Positions 27,158 to 36,493 of a stretch of DNA of 48,530 nucleotides are shown piece by piece. The DNA comes from Candidatus Sulfopaludibacter sp. SbA3 (GTDB lineage Bacteria > Acidobacteriota > Terriglobia > Bryobacterales > Bryobacteraceae), in the NCBI GenBank assembly GCA_945893365.1, contig CAMDED010000046.1, positions 1-48,530 of the forward strand. Direction: 5' to 3'. Made by a program: the position numbers and the translations under genes. The notes beneath the pieces were generated by a model that was given only the letters and a program-made list of their open reading frames with translations, was not told where the DNA came from and did no database searches. How positions within the stretch are numbered: the stretch's first letter is position 1; every line of letters begins with the position of its first letter.

Positions 27158-28549
27158 TTACTGCGCGCCTCGCGACAATAACATCGTCTTCAGCGTATGA
27201 AAAAGGATGTACAGGTCCAGACTGAACGACATATGCTTGATGTAGTACAGATCGTATTCGAGCTTGATGATCGTGTCTTCAACCGTGTCGCCATACTTGT
27301 GGTTGATCTGAGCCCAACCGGACACTCCGGGCCTCACGCAGTGACGCTGGCGGTAGTAAGGGATCTTTTGCGTCAGCATCTGCACGAATTCCGGACGCTC
27401 CGGCCGCGGTCCGATGATCGACATCTCTCCGCGAAGCACGTTGAAAAACTGCGGCAGCTCGTCGAGACGCAGGCGGCGCAGCCATTTTCCCACCGGTGTA
27501 ATTCGCGGATCGTCCTTGCTTGCCCACACCGCTCCGGTCCGCGCTTCGGCATCCGTAAACATGGACCGGAACTTGTACACCATGAACGGCGCGCCGTCGA
27601 GGCCGGTGCGGATCTGTTTATAGAAAACGGGACCCGGTGAGGAGAGCTTAACCGCCAACGCCGTGGCCAGCATGACCGGCGCCGCAACAACCGTTCCCAC
27701 CACCGCAATCAGGATGTCGAGGAGCGGCTGCAGCCGGTGGCCATAAGCGCCAGGGCCCAACTCCCTAGTGAAGATCAGCTGCGCGGGGCGGAGCTCCTTC
27801 GTGCAAATGCGGCCGCAGACGTTTTCATACGTTGCCGCCGCTTCCTCGATTCGAAAACCGGCGAAGCGCAATTCCAGAAGATCCTCCACCGGCATGCGGT
27901 CGCGCCTTTCGCTGAGTCCCACGACGATGAGATCGGGCTTCAGGCCGTTCGCTACGTGCCTCAGGTTCTCCACCGGGCCCAGCACGGGCACTCCCTGAAG
28001 ACTGTTGCCGGCCGGCACGGCGTTGTGCAGGCAGCCTTCCACCCGCATGCCGAGGTCGCGATGATCGCGCAAGTAGGACGCGATTTCCTGCACCACCGGA
28101 TTGCAGCCGACGAACAGAATCTTCCTCTCACCCACCACCTGCAATACATAAGTGCTGTGGAACTGCCTCCAGAAGAAAAGGATGACGAGCGCAAGCACGC
28201 TTCCGAGAAGCATCACGCGCTGTGGCATCGCAATGCCCTGCAACAGGTAGTTGGCAACGCCTTGCGCAATCGTCGCCAGGCCGATAACCCCACTAAGCTC
28301 CTGGAATAGACGGGTCTTAGACGTTACCGTGATGTCGGTGTAGAGGTCCTTGAAATGGAACCCGATCATGATGGTCGCGACGACGATACCGATCCGGAGC
28401 AGGCCGCGGTCGTACAGCAGGAAGACGGTAGGATCGTAGTCGAAGGCCAGATAGGCCGAGGCGACATACGCGGATGTAATTATGACGATTTCCGATAAGA
28501 GAAGGGTCAGGACTCCCAGCGGGACGAATATTCGGAAGAGACGAATCAT
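27158..28549 (-). CDS. Exopolysaccharide polyprenyl glycosylphosphotransferase
   Basis: 463 residues. Several membrane helices occupy about 10-130, followed by a cytoplasmic nucleotide-binding-like domain (ILFVGCNPVVQEIASYL, LIVVGLSERRD), another helix near 275-300, and the bacterial sugar transferase domain (about 300-463: SSPGPVFYKQIRTG, FMVYKFRSM, RRLRLDELPQFFNVLRGEMS, GPRPERPEF, YDLYYIKHMSF). Such enzymes transfer a sugar phosphate from UDP-sugar to undecaprenyl phosphate and start repeat-unit assembly of capsule or exopolysaccharide; the closest described type is the EpsB-like family. No other exopolysaccharide genes are adjacent. clpS follows after 1 bp. Start chosen as the ATG at 28549, without a strong ribosome-binding site. 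Confidence 0.92.
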   Translation of the reverse strand: MIRLFRIFVPLGVLTLLLSEIVIITSAYVASAYLAFDYDPTVFLLYDRGLLRIGIVVATIMIGFHFKDLYTDITVTSKTRLFQELSGVIGLATIAQGVANYLLQGIAMPQRVMLLGSVLALVILFFWRQFHSTYVLQVVGERKILFVGCNPVVQEIASYLRDHRDLGMRVEGCLHNAVPAGNSLQGVPVLGPVENLRHVANGLKPDLIVVGLSERRDRMPVEDLLELRFAGFRIEEAAATYENVCGRICTKELRPAQLIFTRELGPGAYGHRLQPLLDILIAVVGTVVAAPVMLATALAVKLSSPGPVFYKQIRTGLDGAPFMVYKFRSMFTDAEARTGAVWASKDDPRITPVGKWLRRLRLDELPQFFNVLRGEMSIIGPRPERPEFVQMLTQKIPYYRQRHCVRPGVSGWAQINHKYGDTVEDTIIKLEYDLYYIKHMSFSLDLYILFHTLKTMLLSRGAQ

Positions 28550-28645
28550 CGGATATGGGTATTCACCGGAACCCGCGATGTAACGTCAGTCTAGCACGGC
28601 AAGTCCGGGCGCACCAAGAATCAGCGGCCTTATTGAGCGCAAATC

Positions 28646-30730
28646 TCAGTTCGCCGGTACGCTGCCGTCCGCTTTCCTCGAGCGAACGCGCGCCGCGGAG
28701 TACAGCTTCCCGACTTGATCGAAGGGCGCAAGTTGTCCAACCGGATCGGCGGCGTCAATGACCAAGAGCGGGCGTCCCAGGGCAGCCGCCAAATCCGGCA
28801 GGTCGTATGACTTAAGCGCTCCGGGCACGAGGCTCTCGTAGATACCGCGATGAAGCCGCCGCTCGACCACCGACCGCCACGAGACTAGCGCGCCGTCAAG
28901 CGTCACTTCCCGTATCCTCGAATCGAACGCCGCCGCATGCAGCATCGGCACGCCGCCGGCCTGTTTCCCGAAGCCTGAAATCCGGGCTGCATCCACTTCC
29001 GCCCTCGAGGCCAGCAAATCCACCGCGCGCACAATGTCGCGCGCCCGCATGCCGACCAGGGTCTTGCCGATCAGAAAAGCCGTTTGCGCGCTTTCGTAGT
29101 CGCCGAACCAGCGGGGGAAAGCGCCACCGGTTTCGAGGGCCGAGCGCGTCTCTCCGAATCCCCGCGCATCGATCGCCAGAACCACGTGGCCTTCCCGCAC
29201 CATGCGCTCGATGGGACCGCCCTCAGCGGCATCGGCCTTCTTACCTAGCCCATTCACGTAAACCACGGCGGGGCGCTTACCGGCCGCCTGCGGAACCGCC
29301 GCTGGAAGAAAGATCAGGGCTGGAATCGCGATTCCGGGTTCCGATTGGTAGGTCAGCTTCTCGATCGTGTAGCCCGAGCGCGAGATGACTCCGAAACTCT
29401 GCGCCGCCACCGCTCCGGAGGCCGGCTCGTAACCGGATAGCTCGCGCGCACGCGCGATCACGTTCTTCCTGTCCGGCTCGGCTCGCCTCTTGTTGAGCGA
29501 CCACACCGTCTCTCCGCCAAGCGACGTCGCCACCTGTCCGGTCGCGGTGCACCACAGCTCCTGTTCCGTGGCGATTTCGACAAGCGGTTCAGGCGCTTCG
29601 TCGCGCGCACCCTTGAGCCAGCGGCCGAACCAATCGTAAGCAGCGAGGCGGCGCGGCTTCGTGAACCCATGGCCGTCGTCCGCTTCGAACATCGCAATCT
29701 TCGCACCGGCGCCGGCGGTATCGTAGATGCGCTGGGCTTCATGAAAAGTTGCGCGCGCGCCGCCAATCGCAAAGAAATCGCGGATCGCCGAGAGGATCAG
29801 GTAAGGCTTCCCCGTAAAGACCTCGACGAAGTCGCCGTGATCGAGCCCGTCAGCGAGGAACGGGCCCAGAAGCTGCTCGGCGTCCTGCGGCCCGATTGTC
29901 TCGAGCAGCTTCCGCCATGAGGTGATGTAGCAGGACGGCGCGGCCACCTGAATGCGGTCGTCAAGCGCCGAAAGGTACGCCGTGTGCGTGCCGCCTCCCG
30001 AGTTGCCCGTGCAGCCGACGCGCGCGGCATCCACTTCCTTCCGCGACACCAGATAGTCGAGAGCGCGCACACCGTCCCAGATGGTGTAACGCGCAAGCGC
30101 GTCGCCCGCGAGCAGGCATTGCGCGCCGAGCATCGAATGCTCGGTTGTGGAGCCGTTGAGCTTCGATCCACCCAGATCCTCGTCGTAAATCTGTACGCGC
30201 TCGCCCTGCCCCAAGGTGTCCCAGGCAAGCGCCACGTATCCCTTCTGCGCGAAGGATCCGAGCATCTGCTGCCATGCCAGGTGCGATTTTGCGCCGCTCT
30301 CGTGCCCGAGCGGATAGAGAATCGCGGGGTACGGCGGGGTCCCGCGTGTTGGGATGTAAAGATTCGCGGTAACGAAGAACTTCGGCTGGCTCTCGAATAT
30401 TACCTTTTCGATGCGGTATCCGTCCCGCTCGATGGTGGCGACGGTGCGGGCGTTGAGCGGCGTGCGCGCCGGCTCTCCTCCCACCGCCTTCCAGATTTTT
30501 TCACGGACATATTTCTTTCGCGCGGGGAGGTCTTTCGCCGTCAGCGCCGCGACCGTGCGTTCCCGCTCGTCGAGCAACTTCCCGGCGCGCGCCTTTAGGT
30601 AAACCGGCAGCATCTGCGTCAGATTCTTCGACTCGCTCAGCGCCCGGAGAAAGTCGGGATCGCTCGCACCCTGTGCAAAAGCGTTCGCCGCGAACGCGAG
30701 ACACGCCACCGGATAAGACACGTTTTTCAT
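28646..30730 (-). CDS. Exported tandem alpha/beta hydrolase, second domain inactive
   Basis: The ATG at 30730 begins a signal peptide (MKNVSYPVACLAFAANAFA) and overlaps an upstream stop (ATGA); the longer frame from 30841 runs through a repeat and has none. The 694 residues hold two alpha/beta-hydrolase domains of acetyl-xylan-esterase/peptidase-like type. Domain 1 has the nucleophile elbow GCTGNSGGGT (Ser near residue 244), AIRDFF for the Asp, and DGHGF for the His. Domain 2 has ISGFGKQAGG instead of a Gly-x-Ser-x-Gly elbow, so the nucleophile is lost and it may be structural. An esterase acting on carbohydrate esters is the likeliest activity. It follows the kinase and PD40 lipoprotein genes. 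Confidence 0.86.
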   Translation of the reverse strand: MKNVSYPVACLAFAANAFAQGASDPDFLRALSESKNLTQMLPVYLKARAGKLLDERERTVAALTAKDLPARKKYVREKIWKAVGGEPARTPLNARTVATIERDGYRIEKVIFESQPKFFVTANLYIPTRGTPPYPAILYPLGHESGAKSHLAWQQMLGSFAQKGYVALAWDTLGQGERVQIYDEDLGGSKLNGSTTEHSMLGAQCLLAGDALARYTIWDGVRALDYLVSRKEVDAARVGCTGNSGGGTHTAYLSALDDRIQVAAPSCYITSWRKLLETIGPQDAEQLLGPFLADGLDHGDFVEVFTGKPYLILSAIRDFFAIGGARATFHEAQRIYDTAGAGAKIAMFEADDGHGFTKPRRLAAYDWFGRWLKGARDEAPEPLVEIATEQELWCTATGQVATSLGGETVWSLNKRRAEPDRKNVIARARELSGYEPASGAVAAQSFGVISRSGYTIEKLTYQSEPGIAIPALIFLPAAVPQAAGKRPAVVYVNGLGKKADAAEGGPIERMVREGHVVLAIDARGFGETRSALETGGAFPRWFGDYESAQTAFLIGKTLVGMRARDIVRAVDLLASRAEVDAARISGFGKQAGGVPMLHAAAFDSRIREVTLDGALVSWRSVVERRLHRGIYESLVPGALKSYDLPDLAAALGRPLLVIDAADPVGQLAPFDQVGKLYSAARVRSRKADGSVPAN

Positions 30731-30855
30731 TGCTTCGCCCCCATCAACCGGATGTCCGGCTCGCACGCCACCCTGGAAAACACGCTTCTCATTGCATCGC
30801 CCAAATTCAACCGGATGCCCGGCGCACGCGCCGCCCCGCAAGACACCGTTTTCAT
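30727..30855 (-). repeat. Triplicated stop/start junction (63- and 62-bp tandem units)
   Basis: On the minus strand the segment from the PD40 gene stop to the hydrolase start is a tandem repeat with ATG at 30855, 30792 and 30730. Each unit joins a hydrolase-like N-terminus (MKTVS, MRSVFSRVAC, MKNVSYPVAC) to a PD40-like C-terminus (GIRLNLGDA, DIRLMGAKQ). The first ATG opens a 42-codon reading frame that overlaps the stop of the upstream gene (ATGA) and itself ends overlapping the hydrolase ATG (ATGA). It may be translated as a bridge, or be only the scar of slipped duplication. Confidence 0.8.
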
Positions 30856-32573
30856 TGCTTCGCCCCCATCAACCAGATGTCCGACTCCGTTGTTTGCGCT
30901 CCGAAGTAGATCGCCCGCTCGTCGTCCGGGATGGACATTCTGGCCCCCAGATCGTACGGCGCCATCGAAAACAGTTCCTTCTGTTTCTTCGTCACGCTGT
31001 CCACGAGGTAGATCCGCCCGTTGCGCGTACCGAGCAGGCGCCGGCCGTCTTTGAGCCATTGAGGCGGGCCTCCGTGGTCCAACAGCCGTTCATACTTCCG
31101 CGTGTCGAACCTGTAGATCGCGCTCCCGGCCAAGCCTTTGGCCGTGTGAAAATGAACGCCGGCGAGCTTCGTCCCATCCCGCGACCACGACCACGCCTGG
31201 AAGAACTCGCTCCTGTCTCCGATGGGCTGCATCACTTCCGGAATCTGTTCCTTCCACGATTTCGCCGCGTCGAAAATCACGGGATTCCCTCCCATGACGT
31301 TCGCCAGAACCCGCTTTCCATCCGGCGAGAACAACGGCACATTCACGTTCGGACCGGAGAAGTTCGTCATTTGCCTGAATTCCGAGCCCTCCCGATCGAC
31401 CGACCATATTTCGTACGTCCCGCTTCGATTCGAGAAAAAAATGATCCGCTTCCCGTCAGGCGACCAGCGCGGCGTTCGATTCTTAAACACGTCATCGGTT
31501 AGCTGCTTCAGCCCGGCGCCGTCCGTCCCAATCACCGAAAGGTTCTCCTGACGGGTCATGTTCACAAACGCGAGCCACTTGCCATCGGGAGAAACGTCCG
31601 GCGTCTGAGCCATATTCGAGCCTTGCGTGATCGCAACCGGCGCGCCGGCGATCTTCTCCGCCACCGGATCGAACGCGATCTTGTAGAGGTTGGCCGTACT
31701 CACCCTCTGAGCGTAGGCGATCTTCTGTCCGTCGCGCGAGATCGCGAACTGCGCCACGTAGAGCGCCGGCGTGCTGACAGGCTCAGGCGGTCCAAGCACG
31801 ATTCCCGTCTTCTCGTCGATCGGCACGCCCCAGATGTTCATGCTACCGCCGCGATCGCTTCCGAAATAGAGGAAGCCGCCATCCGGCGCCCATACCGGGT
31901 TCCAGTCCATGAAGGCGTCGTTGGTTACCGCCACCACGCGGCCGTCCGCGGTCTCGGCCGCGGGCATTGTCCAGACGTCCCGCTGTCCGCCGCGGTTCGC
32001 CCAGTAAGCGATCCGATGCCCGTGGGGCGACATCCGAGGCTGGACGGCATCGCCCGTCGAAACCAGTTTCGTGCCGCCATCCTGCACCTTGATGGACCAG
32101 ATCTGGCTGGTGGAAAAGCGCAGCTCCGGAAGCGCGACGCGCTCGGTAGCGTACAGGATCTGGGTTCCGTCGGGCGACCAGGATGGGTTGTAGCCCGTCG
32201 CCGAAAGCTTACGCGCAGCCCCGCCCGCGGCGTCCATCAGGAAGATGCCTCCTCCGTCGCGCTCGGAGCGAAATACAATTTGGCTTCCATCCGGGGAAAA
32301 CGCAGGCTGCGTATCGTCGGCGGCGGAGGCCGAGGTCAAGTTTACGGACTGCTTCTCACCGATCTTCCTCGAATAGATATCCAGGTTGCCGGAGGCGCCC
32401 GAGACGAAGACCACGGTGGCGCCGTCGGCACTGAGACTCGGAAACGTTTCCTGGCCCGGCGTACTCGTGATCTGCGCGAACGTTCCACTCTTCATGACCG
32501 GTTTCGGTCTCGAACAACCCGTAAGCGCCCCCGCGGCGGCAGCGGCCAGGAGAAACGAAATCGCTCGCGTCAT
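30852..32573 (-). CDS. PD40 (TolB-like) beta-propeller lipoprotein
   Basis: The ATG at 32573 starts a lipoprotein signal with lipobox LTGC; the frame is open further upstream to 32615 without a signal. The 573 residues form two runs of WD40-like PD40 blades: [62 protein letters not shown] and VPLFSPDGKRVLANV. The protein is a paralogue of the extracytoplasmic half of the kinase encoded just upstream, sharing almost blade-for-blade motifs such as QRDVWT and GGSMN. It probably binds the same class of ligand or modulates the kinase. Start is 34 bp after the kinase stop; its own stop is fused to the junction repeat. Confidence 0.88.
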   Translation of the reverse strand: MTRAISFLLAAAAAGALTGCSRPKPVMKSGTFAQITSTPGQETFPSLSADGATVVFVSGASGNLDIYSRKIGEKQSVNLTSASAADDTQPAFSPDGSQIVFRSERDGGGIFLMDAAGGAARKLSATGYNPSWSPDGTQILYATERVALPELRFSTSQIWSIKVQDGGTKLVSTGDAVQPRMSPHGHRIAYWANRGGQRDVWTMPAAETADGRVVAVTNDAFMDWNPVWAPDGGFLYFGSDRGGSMNIWGVPIDEKTGIVLGPPEPVSTPALYVAQFAISRDGQKIAYAQRVSTANLYKIAFDPVAEKIAGAPVAITQGSNMAQTPDVSPDGKWLAFVNMTRQENLSVIGTDGAGLKQLTDDVFKNRTPRWSPDGKRIIFFSNRSGTYEIWSVDREGSEFRQMTNFSGPNVNVPLFSPDGKRVLANVMGGNPVIFDAAKSWKEQIPEVMQPIGDRSEFFQAWSWSRDGTKLAGVHFHTAKGLAGSAIYRFDTRKYERLLDHGGPPQWLKDGRRLLGTRNGRIYLVDSVTKKQKELFSMAPYDLGARMSIPDDERAIYFGAQTTESDIWLMGAKQ

Positions 32574-32607
32574 TTCGCGGGAATCTCCATTGCGAGGTCC
32601 TCTAATT

Positions 32608-35232
32608 CTACTCACCTTTGAGTATCCAGATATCGGCTTCGGAAGCGCCCAGGCTGAAGTAAAGCGACCGGTCGTCGCCGGCCAGAGTCACGGCGCCGAC
32701 AAAATCCTGCGGAGCGACCGATAGCACCTCTTCGCGCTTTCCCGTGCGGCTATCCAAACGATAGATCCGGCCCTCGTGCGTGAATAGCAAGTGACGGCTG
32801 TCTCTCATCCAGACCGGGTATGCTCCGGACTCGGTCAGCTTTTCGTATTTTTTATCAGCGAGCGAATAGAGAAAAATTCCCGAAGGGCCGCGGTCCGCCA
32901 GCCGCCTGTCCCCCGCAATCCGCTTCCCGTCCGGCGACCAGGATCTCGCTAGAAACCATTCCGCCTCCCCCTGCATTTTCTCAAGCGCGTGCGGTTTCTG
33001 ATCGGTCCACGGCTTCGCGGCGTCGAGCAGCACCGGACTTGCGCCCAACATGTTCGCCAGCACTTGGGTCCCATCGGACGACAACACCGGTACGGCAACG
33101 TTCGGACCGGCGAAACGCGTAAACTGTTCGAGTCCGCTACCGTCCAGGTGGATACTCCACAGTTCGTATTTGCCGCTGCGGTTCGAGGAAAACATGACCC
33201 GCTTCCCGCCCGGCGACCAGCGGGGAACCAGGTCCTTGAAATCGTCGTCGGTCAATTGGCGGAAACCGGAGCCATCCGTCTTGAGAACGAAGATATCGTC
33301 GCGCTTGCCGATTCCGCCAAAGACGAGCCATTCCCCGTCCGGCGAAACATCCGGCGCCACCGCCAGCCGCGAACCCTGCGTCACCGGGGTAATTCGCCCG
33401 GCCACCACGCCCTTTGACGGATCGAGCGTCACTTTCTGCAAGTTCGACGAAAGACTCCGCTGCACATAAGCGATCCGCCGGCCATCGCGCGAGATGCTGA
33501 ACATCCCGGTATAGGAGGAAGGCGTCGTAATCGGCTCGGGCGGGCCGCCGGGCTTACCGGATTTCTCGTCGATCGCGATGCGCCACAGGTTCATGCTGCC
33601 GCCCCGGTCGCTCGAAAAATAGAGATACTTCCCGTCCGGGGACCACTTCGGCGACCAGTCGACATGCGGGTCCCGGGTAACCGCCACCGGTTCGCCTCCG
33701 CGCGCCGGAATCGTCCACACATCGCGCTGCCCGCCGCGCGCCGCCCAATAGGCAATGCGCTGCCCGTGCGGCGACCAGTGCGGCTCCACGGCATCGCCGG
33801 CGAAAACCAGCCGCCGCTGGCCCGACGCCACGTCTATCGCGAAAAGCCGGCTGGTCGTGAAACGCAGCTCGGGCAGAGAAACGCTCTCCGTGTTGCAGGC
33901 GATCTCTTTGCCGTCCGGCGCCCACGCGGGGTTATAGCAGGAGTCCGTCAGCCGCCTCGCCGACTCTCCCGTCGCTCCCATCAGGAAAATGCCGCCGCCA
34001 TCCCGCTCGGAGCGGAAGGCGATGGTCTCTCCATTCGGGGAAAGCGCCGGTTGCGTGTCGTCCGCCTTTGAATCCGCGGTCAAATTAAGGGCGTTCTTCC
34101 CTCCCGCGCGCTGCAGGTAGATATCCCAGTTACCGGCCGCCCTCGATGCGAAGAAGACCGATTTCCCATCCGCCGAAATGCTGGGGAACAGCTCTTCGCC
34201 CGGTTGTTCCGTGAGCCGCTCAAACAATGCGTTGCGCGCGTTCGCTACCGCGCTTGGGCGAGGAACGAAGCGCCACGCCGCGAACACGAGCGTAAGCACA
34301 GCGGGGATCAGCACCCAACCCCAGCGGATGCGGCGTTTCGAAACGGCGGGAGTGGCGACTGTCACCGAGTGAGCGGCGCCGGACATCGTCACAGTGGAAA
34401 GCAGGAGGCTGCGATCGAGCGCTTTCAGATCCGCAAGCAGTTCCCCCGTTGTTTGGTATCGCGCCGCCCGGTCTTTCTCGAGCGTCCGGAGTATGATTCT
34501 GGTGAGTTCGGGCGATATTCTGCCCGGCTCAATCGGTTCGGGGGGCTTGTTCAATATCGCGTCAAACAGCACCGCCATCACTTCGCCGCGAAACGGCCGC
34601 CGTCCAAGCGCCATTTCGTAGAGCACCACGCCGAAGCTGAAAATGTCCGAGCGCGCGTCCACATCCTCGCCTCTCGCTTGTTCGGGAGACATGTAAGTCG
34701 TGGTCCCGAGCATCGTGCCGGGATTCGTCAAAAAGAGCTGTGTTTCGTCGCCTTCCGCGGGCGTTGCCAGCTTGGCAAGACCGAAGTCGAGGACCTTCGC
34801 CTGTCCCCGCGCCGTGATAAACAAGTTGGCCGGCTTGATGTCCCGATGGACAATGCCCTTCGAATGCGCAGCCTCGAGAGCGTCCACTGCTTGAACCGCC
34901 AAGCCAAGCAGTTCCATCTCTTCGAACGGACCCTCCTTGAGACGGTCCTGCAGCGACCGGCCTTCGAGCAGCTCCATCACGATGAAGGGCGCGCCCTCAA
35001 ACTCGCCGATATCGTGAATGGTGCAGATATGCGGATGGTTCAAGGCGGAGGCGGCGCGCGCTTCTCGCTGGAAGCGTTCGAGCGCCTGAGCGTTCTTCGC
35101 CATGTCCGGCGGAAGAAACTTAACCGCGACTCCGCGTCCAAGACGCGTGTCCTCAGCGCGGTAGACCACTCCCATGCCACCGCTCCCGAGCCGGTCGAGA
35201 ATGCGATAGTGCGAGATGGTTTTGCCGTGCAT
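32608..35232 (-). CDS. Transmembrane Ser/Thr protein kinase with PD40 propeller sensor
   Basis: 874 residues. Kinase domain at about 8-275: [17 protein letters not shown] (Lys 38), [10 protein letters not shown] (Asp 131), VLDFGLAK (Asp 149) and MSPEQARG, so all catalytic residues are kept. A single membrane helix follows at about 304-322 ([17 protein letters not shown]). Residues 335-874 outside the membrane form about twelve PD40 blades ([58 protein letters not shown]). This is the Hanks-type kinase with a propeller sensor common in Acidobacteriota; it should sense an envelope ligand and phosphorylate cytoplasmic proteins. The lipoprotein paralogue and the hydrolase follow in the same direction and may belong to the same circuit. 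Confidence 0.95.
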   Translation of the reverse strand: MHGKTISHYRILDRLGSGGMGVVYRAEDTRLGRGVAVKFLPPDMAKNAQALERFQREARAASALNHPHICTIHDIGEFEGAPFIVMELLEGRSLQDRLKEGPFEEMELLGLAVQAVDALEAAHSKGIVHRDIKPANLFITARGQAKVLDFGLAKLATPAEGDETQLFLTNPGTMLGTTTYMSPEQARGEDVDARSDIFSFGVVLYEMALGRRPFRGEVMAVLFDAILNKPPEPIEPGRISPELTRIILRTLEKDRAARYQTTGELLADLKALDRSLLLSTVTMSGAAHSVTVATPAVSKRRIRWGWVLIPAVLTLVFAAWRFVPRPSAVANARNALFERLTEQPGEELFPSISADGKSVFFASRAAGNWDIYLQRAGGKNALNLTADSKADDTQPALSPNGETIAFRSERDGGGIFLMGATGESARRLTDSCYNPAWAPDGKEIACNTESVSLPELRFTTSRLFAIDVASGQRRLVFAGDAVEPHWSPHGQRIAYWAARGGQRDVWTIPARGGEPVAVTRDPHVDWSPKWSPDGKYLYFSSDRGGSMNLWRIAIDEKSGKPGGPPEPITTPSSYTGMFSISRDGRRIAYVQRSLSSNLQKVTLDPSKGVVAGRITPVTQGSRLAVAPDVSPDGEWLVFGGIGKRDDIFVLKTDGSGFRQLTDDDFKDLVPRWSPGGKRVMFSSNRSGKYELWSIHLDGSGLEQFTRFAGPNVAVPVLSSDGTQVLANMLGASPVLLDAAKPWTDQKPHALEKMQGEAEWFLARSWSPDGKRIAGDRRLADRGPSGIFLYSLADKKYEKLTESGAYPVWMRDSRHLLFTHEGRIYRLDSRTGKREEVLSVAPQDFVGAVTLAGDDRSLYFSLGASEADIWILKGE

Positions 35233-35769
35233 TCAATGGGTGCGGCGCTCGCCGGAGAGATCGGGGGCGGGGAGGAGCCGCGTTGTTATACACCGGAGCC
35301 GGGTGTAATGGTTTGGCTTCGAACTGGGTGGCGCAGACGAAGAGATTTCTTTGCAATGGGCAAAAGACGAAGTCATGTTATTTAGAATCAGCTACCCTCC
35401 GTATTACGAACCTAAGCGATATTGCTACAAACCGGGTCCGATCGCGGAAATGAACTAGCACCAGGACCGCGTGTTCCGGGAGCCGGCCACCGACGCCAGT
35501 GTACAAACACAACGGCCAGACGGGTAATCCCAGAGAGCGTTTCGGAGTACCGCCACTCTATCTACAGTAATACCATGGCTTGTCAAGCTTGGCGGCGGTC
35601 GAAACAATGTTTTCCCGAGCTCCCTGGCCCGACCGCGCAAGACATCGCCCAAATATTCAATGCGGCCGCGAATGTAGAACTGCCGATTGGGCGCGGCCGC
35701 ACGTCGCCTGTGAGCCGGTTGAACAAGGGGCAAGGCAATCGCCCGGATCGAGTCAGCGACGGCAATTTG
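35233..35769. other. Intergenic region upstream of the kinase and before the receptor remnant
   Basis: No gene is supported. A TATAAC hexamer on the minus strand at 35285-35290 could be a -10 box for the kinase, without a convincing -35. The + frame that continues into the receptor remnant is open here but shows no family resemblance before about 35770. Confidence 0.4.
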
Positions 35770-36063
35770 CCGCCCGATGAGCGAACGCTGAGCCGTTGGT
35801 ATCTGCAGGAGCAAACCTACGGCAACGCGGGAACCAATCCCCTGTTCTCCGACGGGCAAACGCAGCTTTACGGGTCTATCTTCAAGAGCTTTCGAATCGC
35901 CGAGCACAGCGCCCTCCAGTTCCGCGCCGATTTCTTCAACGCGTTTAACCACCCGGACGTCAGCACGCCGCGCGCCTCGATCGGCAGCAGTACGAATGGC
36001 AGGATCACCGCCACGTCAATCGACGGCCGGCGAATGCAGTTCGGGCTGCGGCTATCGTTTTGA
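35770..36063 (+). pseudogene. C-terminal remnant of a TonB-dependent receptor
   Basis: About 98 codons match the end of an Oar-type receptor: RTLSRWYLQEQTYGNAG, then IFKSFRIAEHSALQFRADFF, NAFNHPDVSTP, NGRITATSIDGRRMQFGLRLSF and a stop. The last segment is the usual final barrel strand ending in Phe. The plug, the N-terminal domain and the rest of the barrel are absent, and upstream sequence in the same frame is unrelated. It is a truncated relic rather than a functional gene; a genome-edge recombination or deletion placed it next to the kinase. Confidence 0.8.
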
Positions 36064-36166
36064 GCCTTACAGTTCGACTTGCGCCCGATGGGTCGTCATC
36101 CGGCCAGAGTGCTCTGTAATTCTACTCGAGTGGACGTCGGGCTGGTGCGAAACGTAAAATCGAGAG

Positions 36167-36493
36167 ATGGCGGCGTGGCAAGATTTCCTCAGTAGTAGCC
36201 CGCAGGTCTGCGGCGGTGAGATTTGTGCAACAGGGACCCGAATTCCCGTTACGGTGATCCTCGACAGTCTTGCCGAGGGCGCCTCGAAGGACGAGATCCT
36301 GGCGAGCTATCCCTCCCTTCGCATCGACCACATTAGTGCAGCACTGGCCTACGCGGCAGAATTGGCGCATGGGGGCCGGCAGAACATCCTCTCAGCATGC
36401 CTTCACACCCGTCCGAAGTACCATCCGGCGGGGGAGAGCCGGGAATCCGATAGCGTGGGTCTCATTCGATCACAACAATGCCGAGGTTCCTGA
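36167..36493 (+). CDS. DUF433 antitoxin-like protein, orphan
   Basis: Residues about 1-75 match the DUF433 family, which are small winged-helix-like antitoxins: CGGEICATGTRIPVTVILDS, LAEGASKDEILASYPSLRID and HISAALAYAAELA. In complete systems DUF433 is followed by a DUF5615 PIN-like toxin that overlaps or abuts it. Here no such toxin follows; the frame continues for about 33 residues of non-family sequence (from RQNILSACLH) and overlaps the convergent DUF4276-like gene by 32 bp. The normal stop may have been lost, or the toxin deleted. So it is probably an orphan or decaying antitoxin. Confidence 0.72.
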   Translation: MAAWQDFLSSSPQVCGGEICATGTRIPVTVILDSLAEGASKDEILASYPSLRIDHISAALAYAAELAHGGRQNILSACLHTRPKYHPAGESRESDSVGLIRSQQCRGS

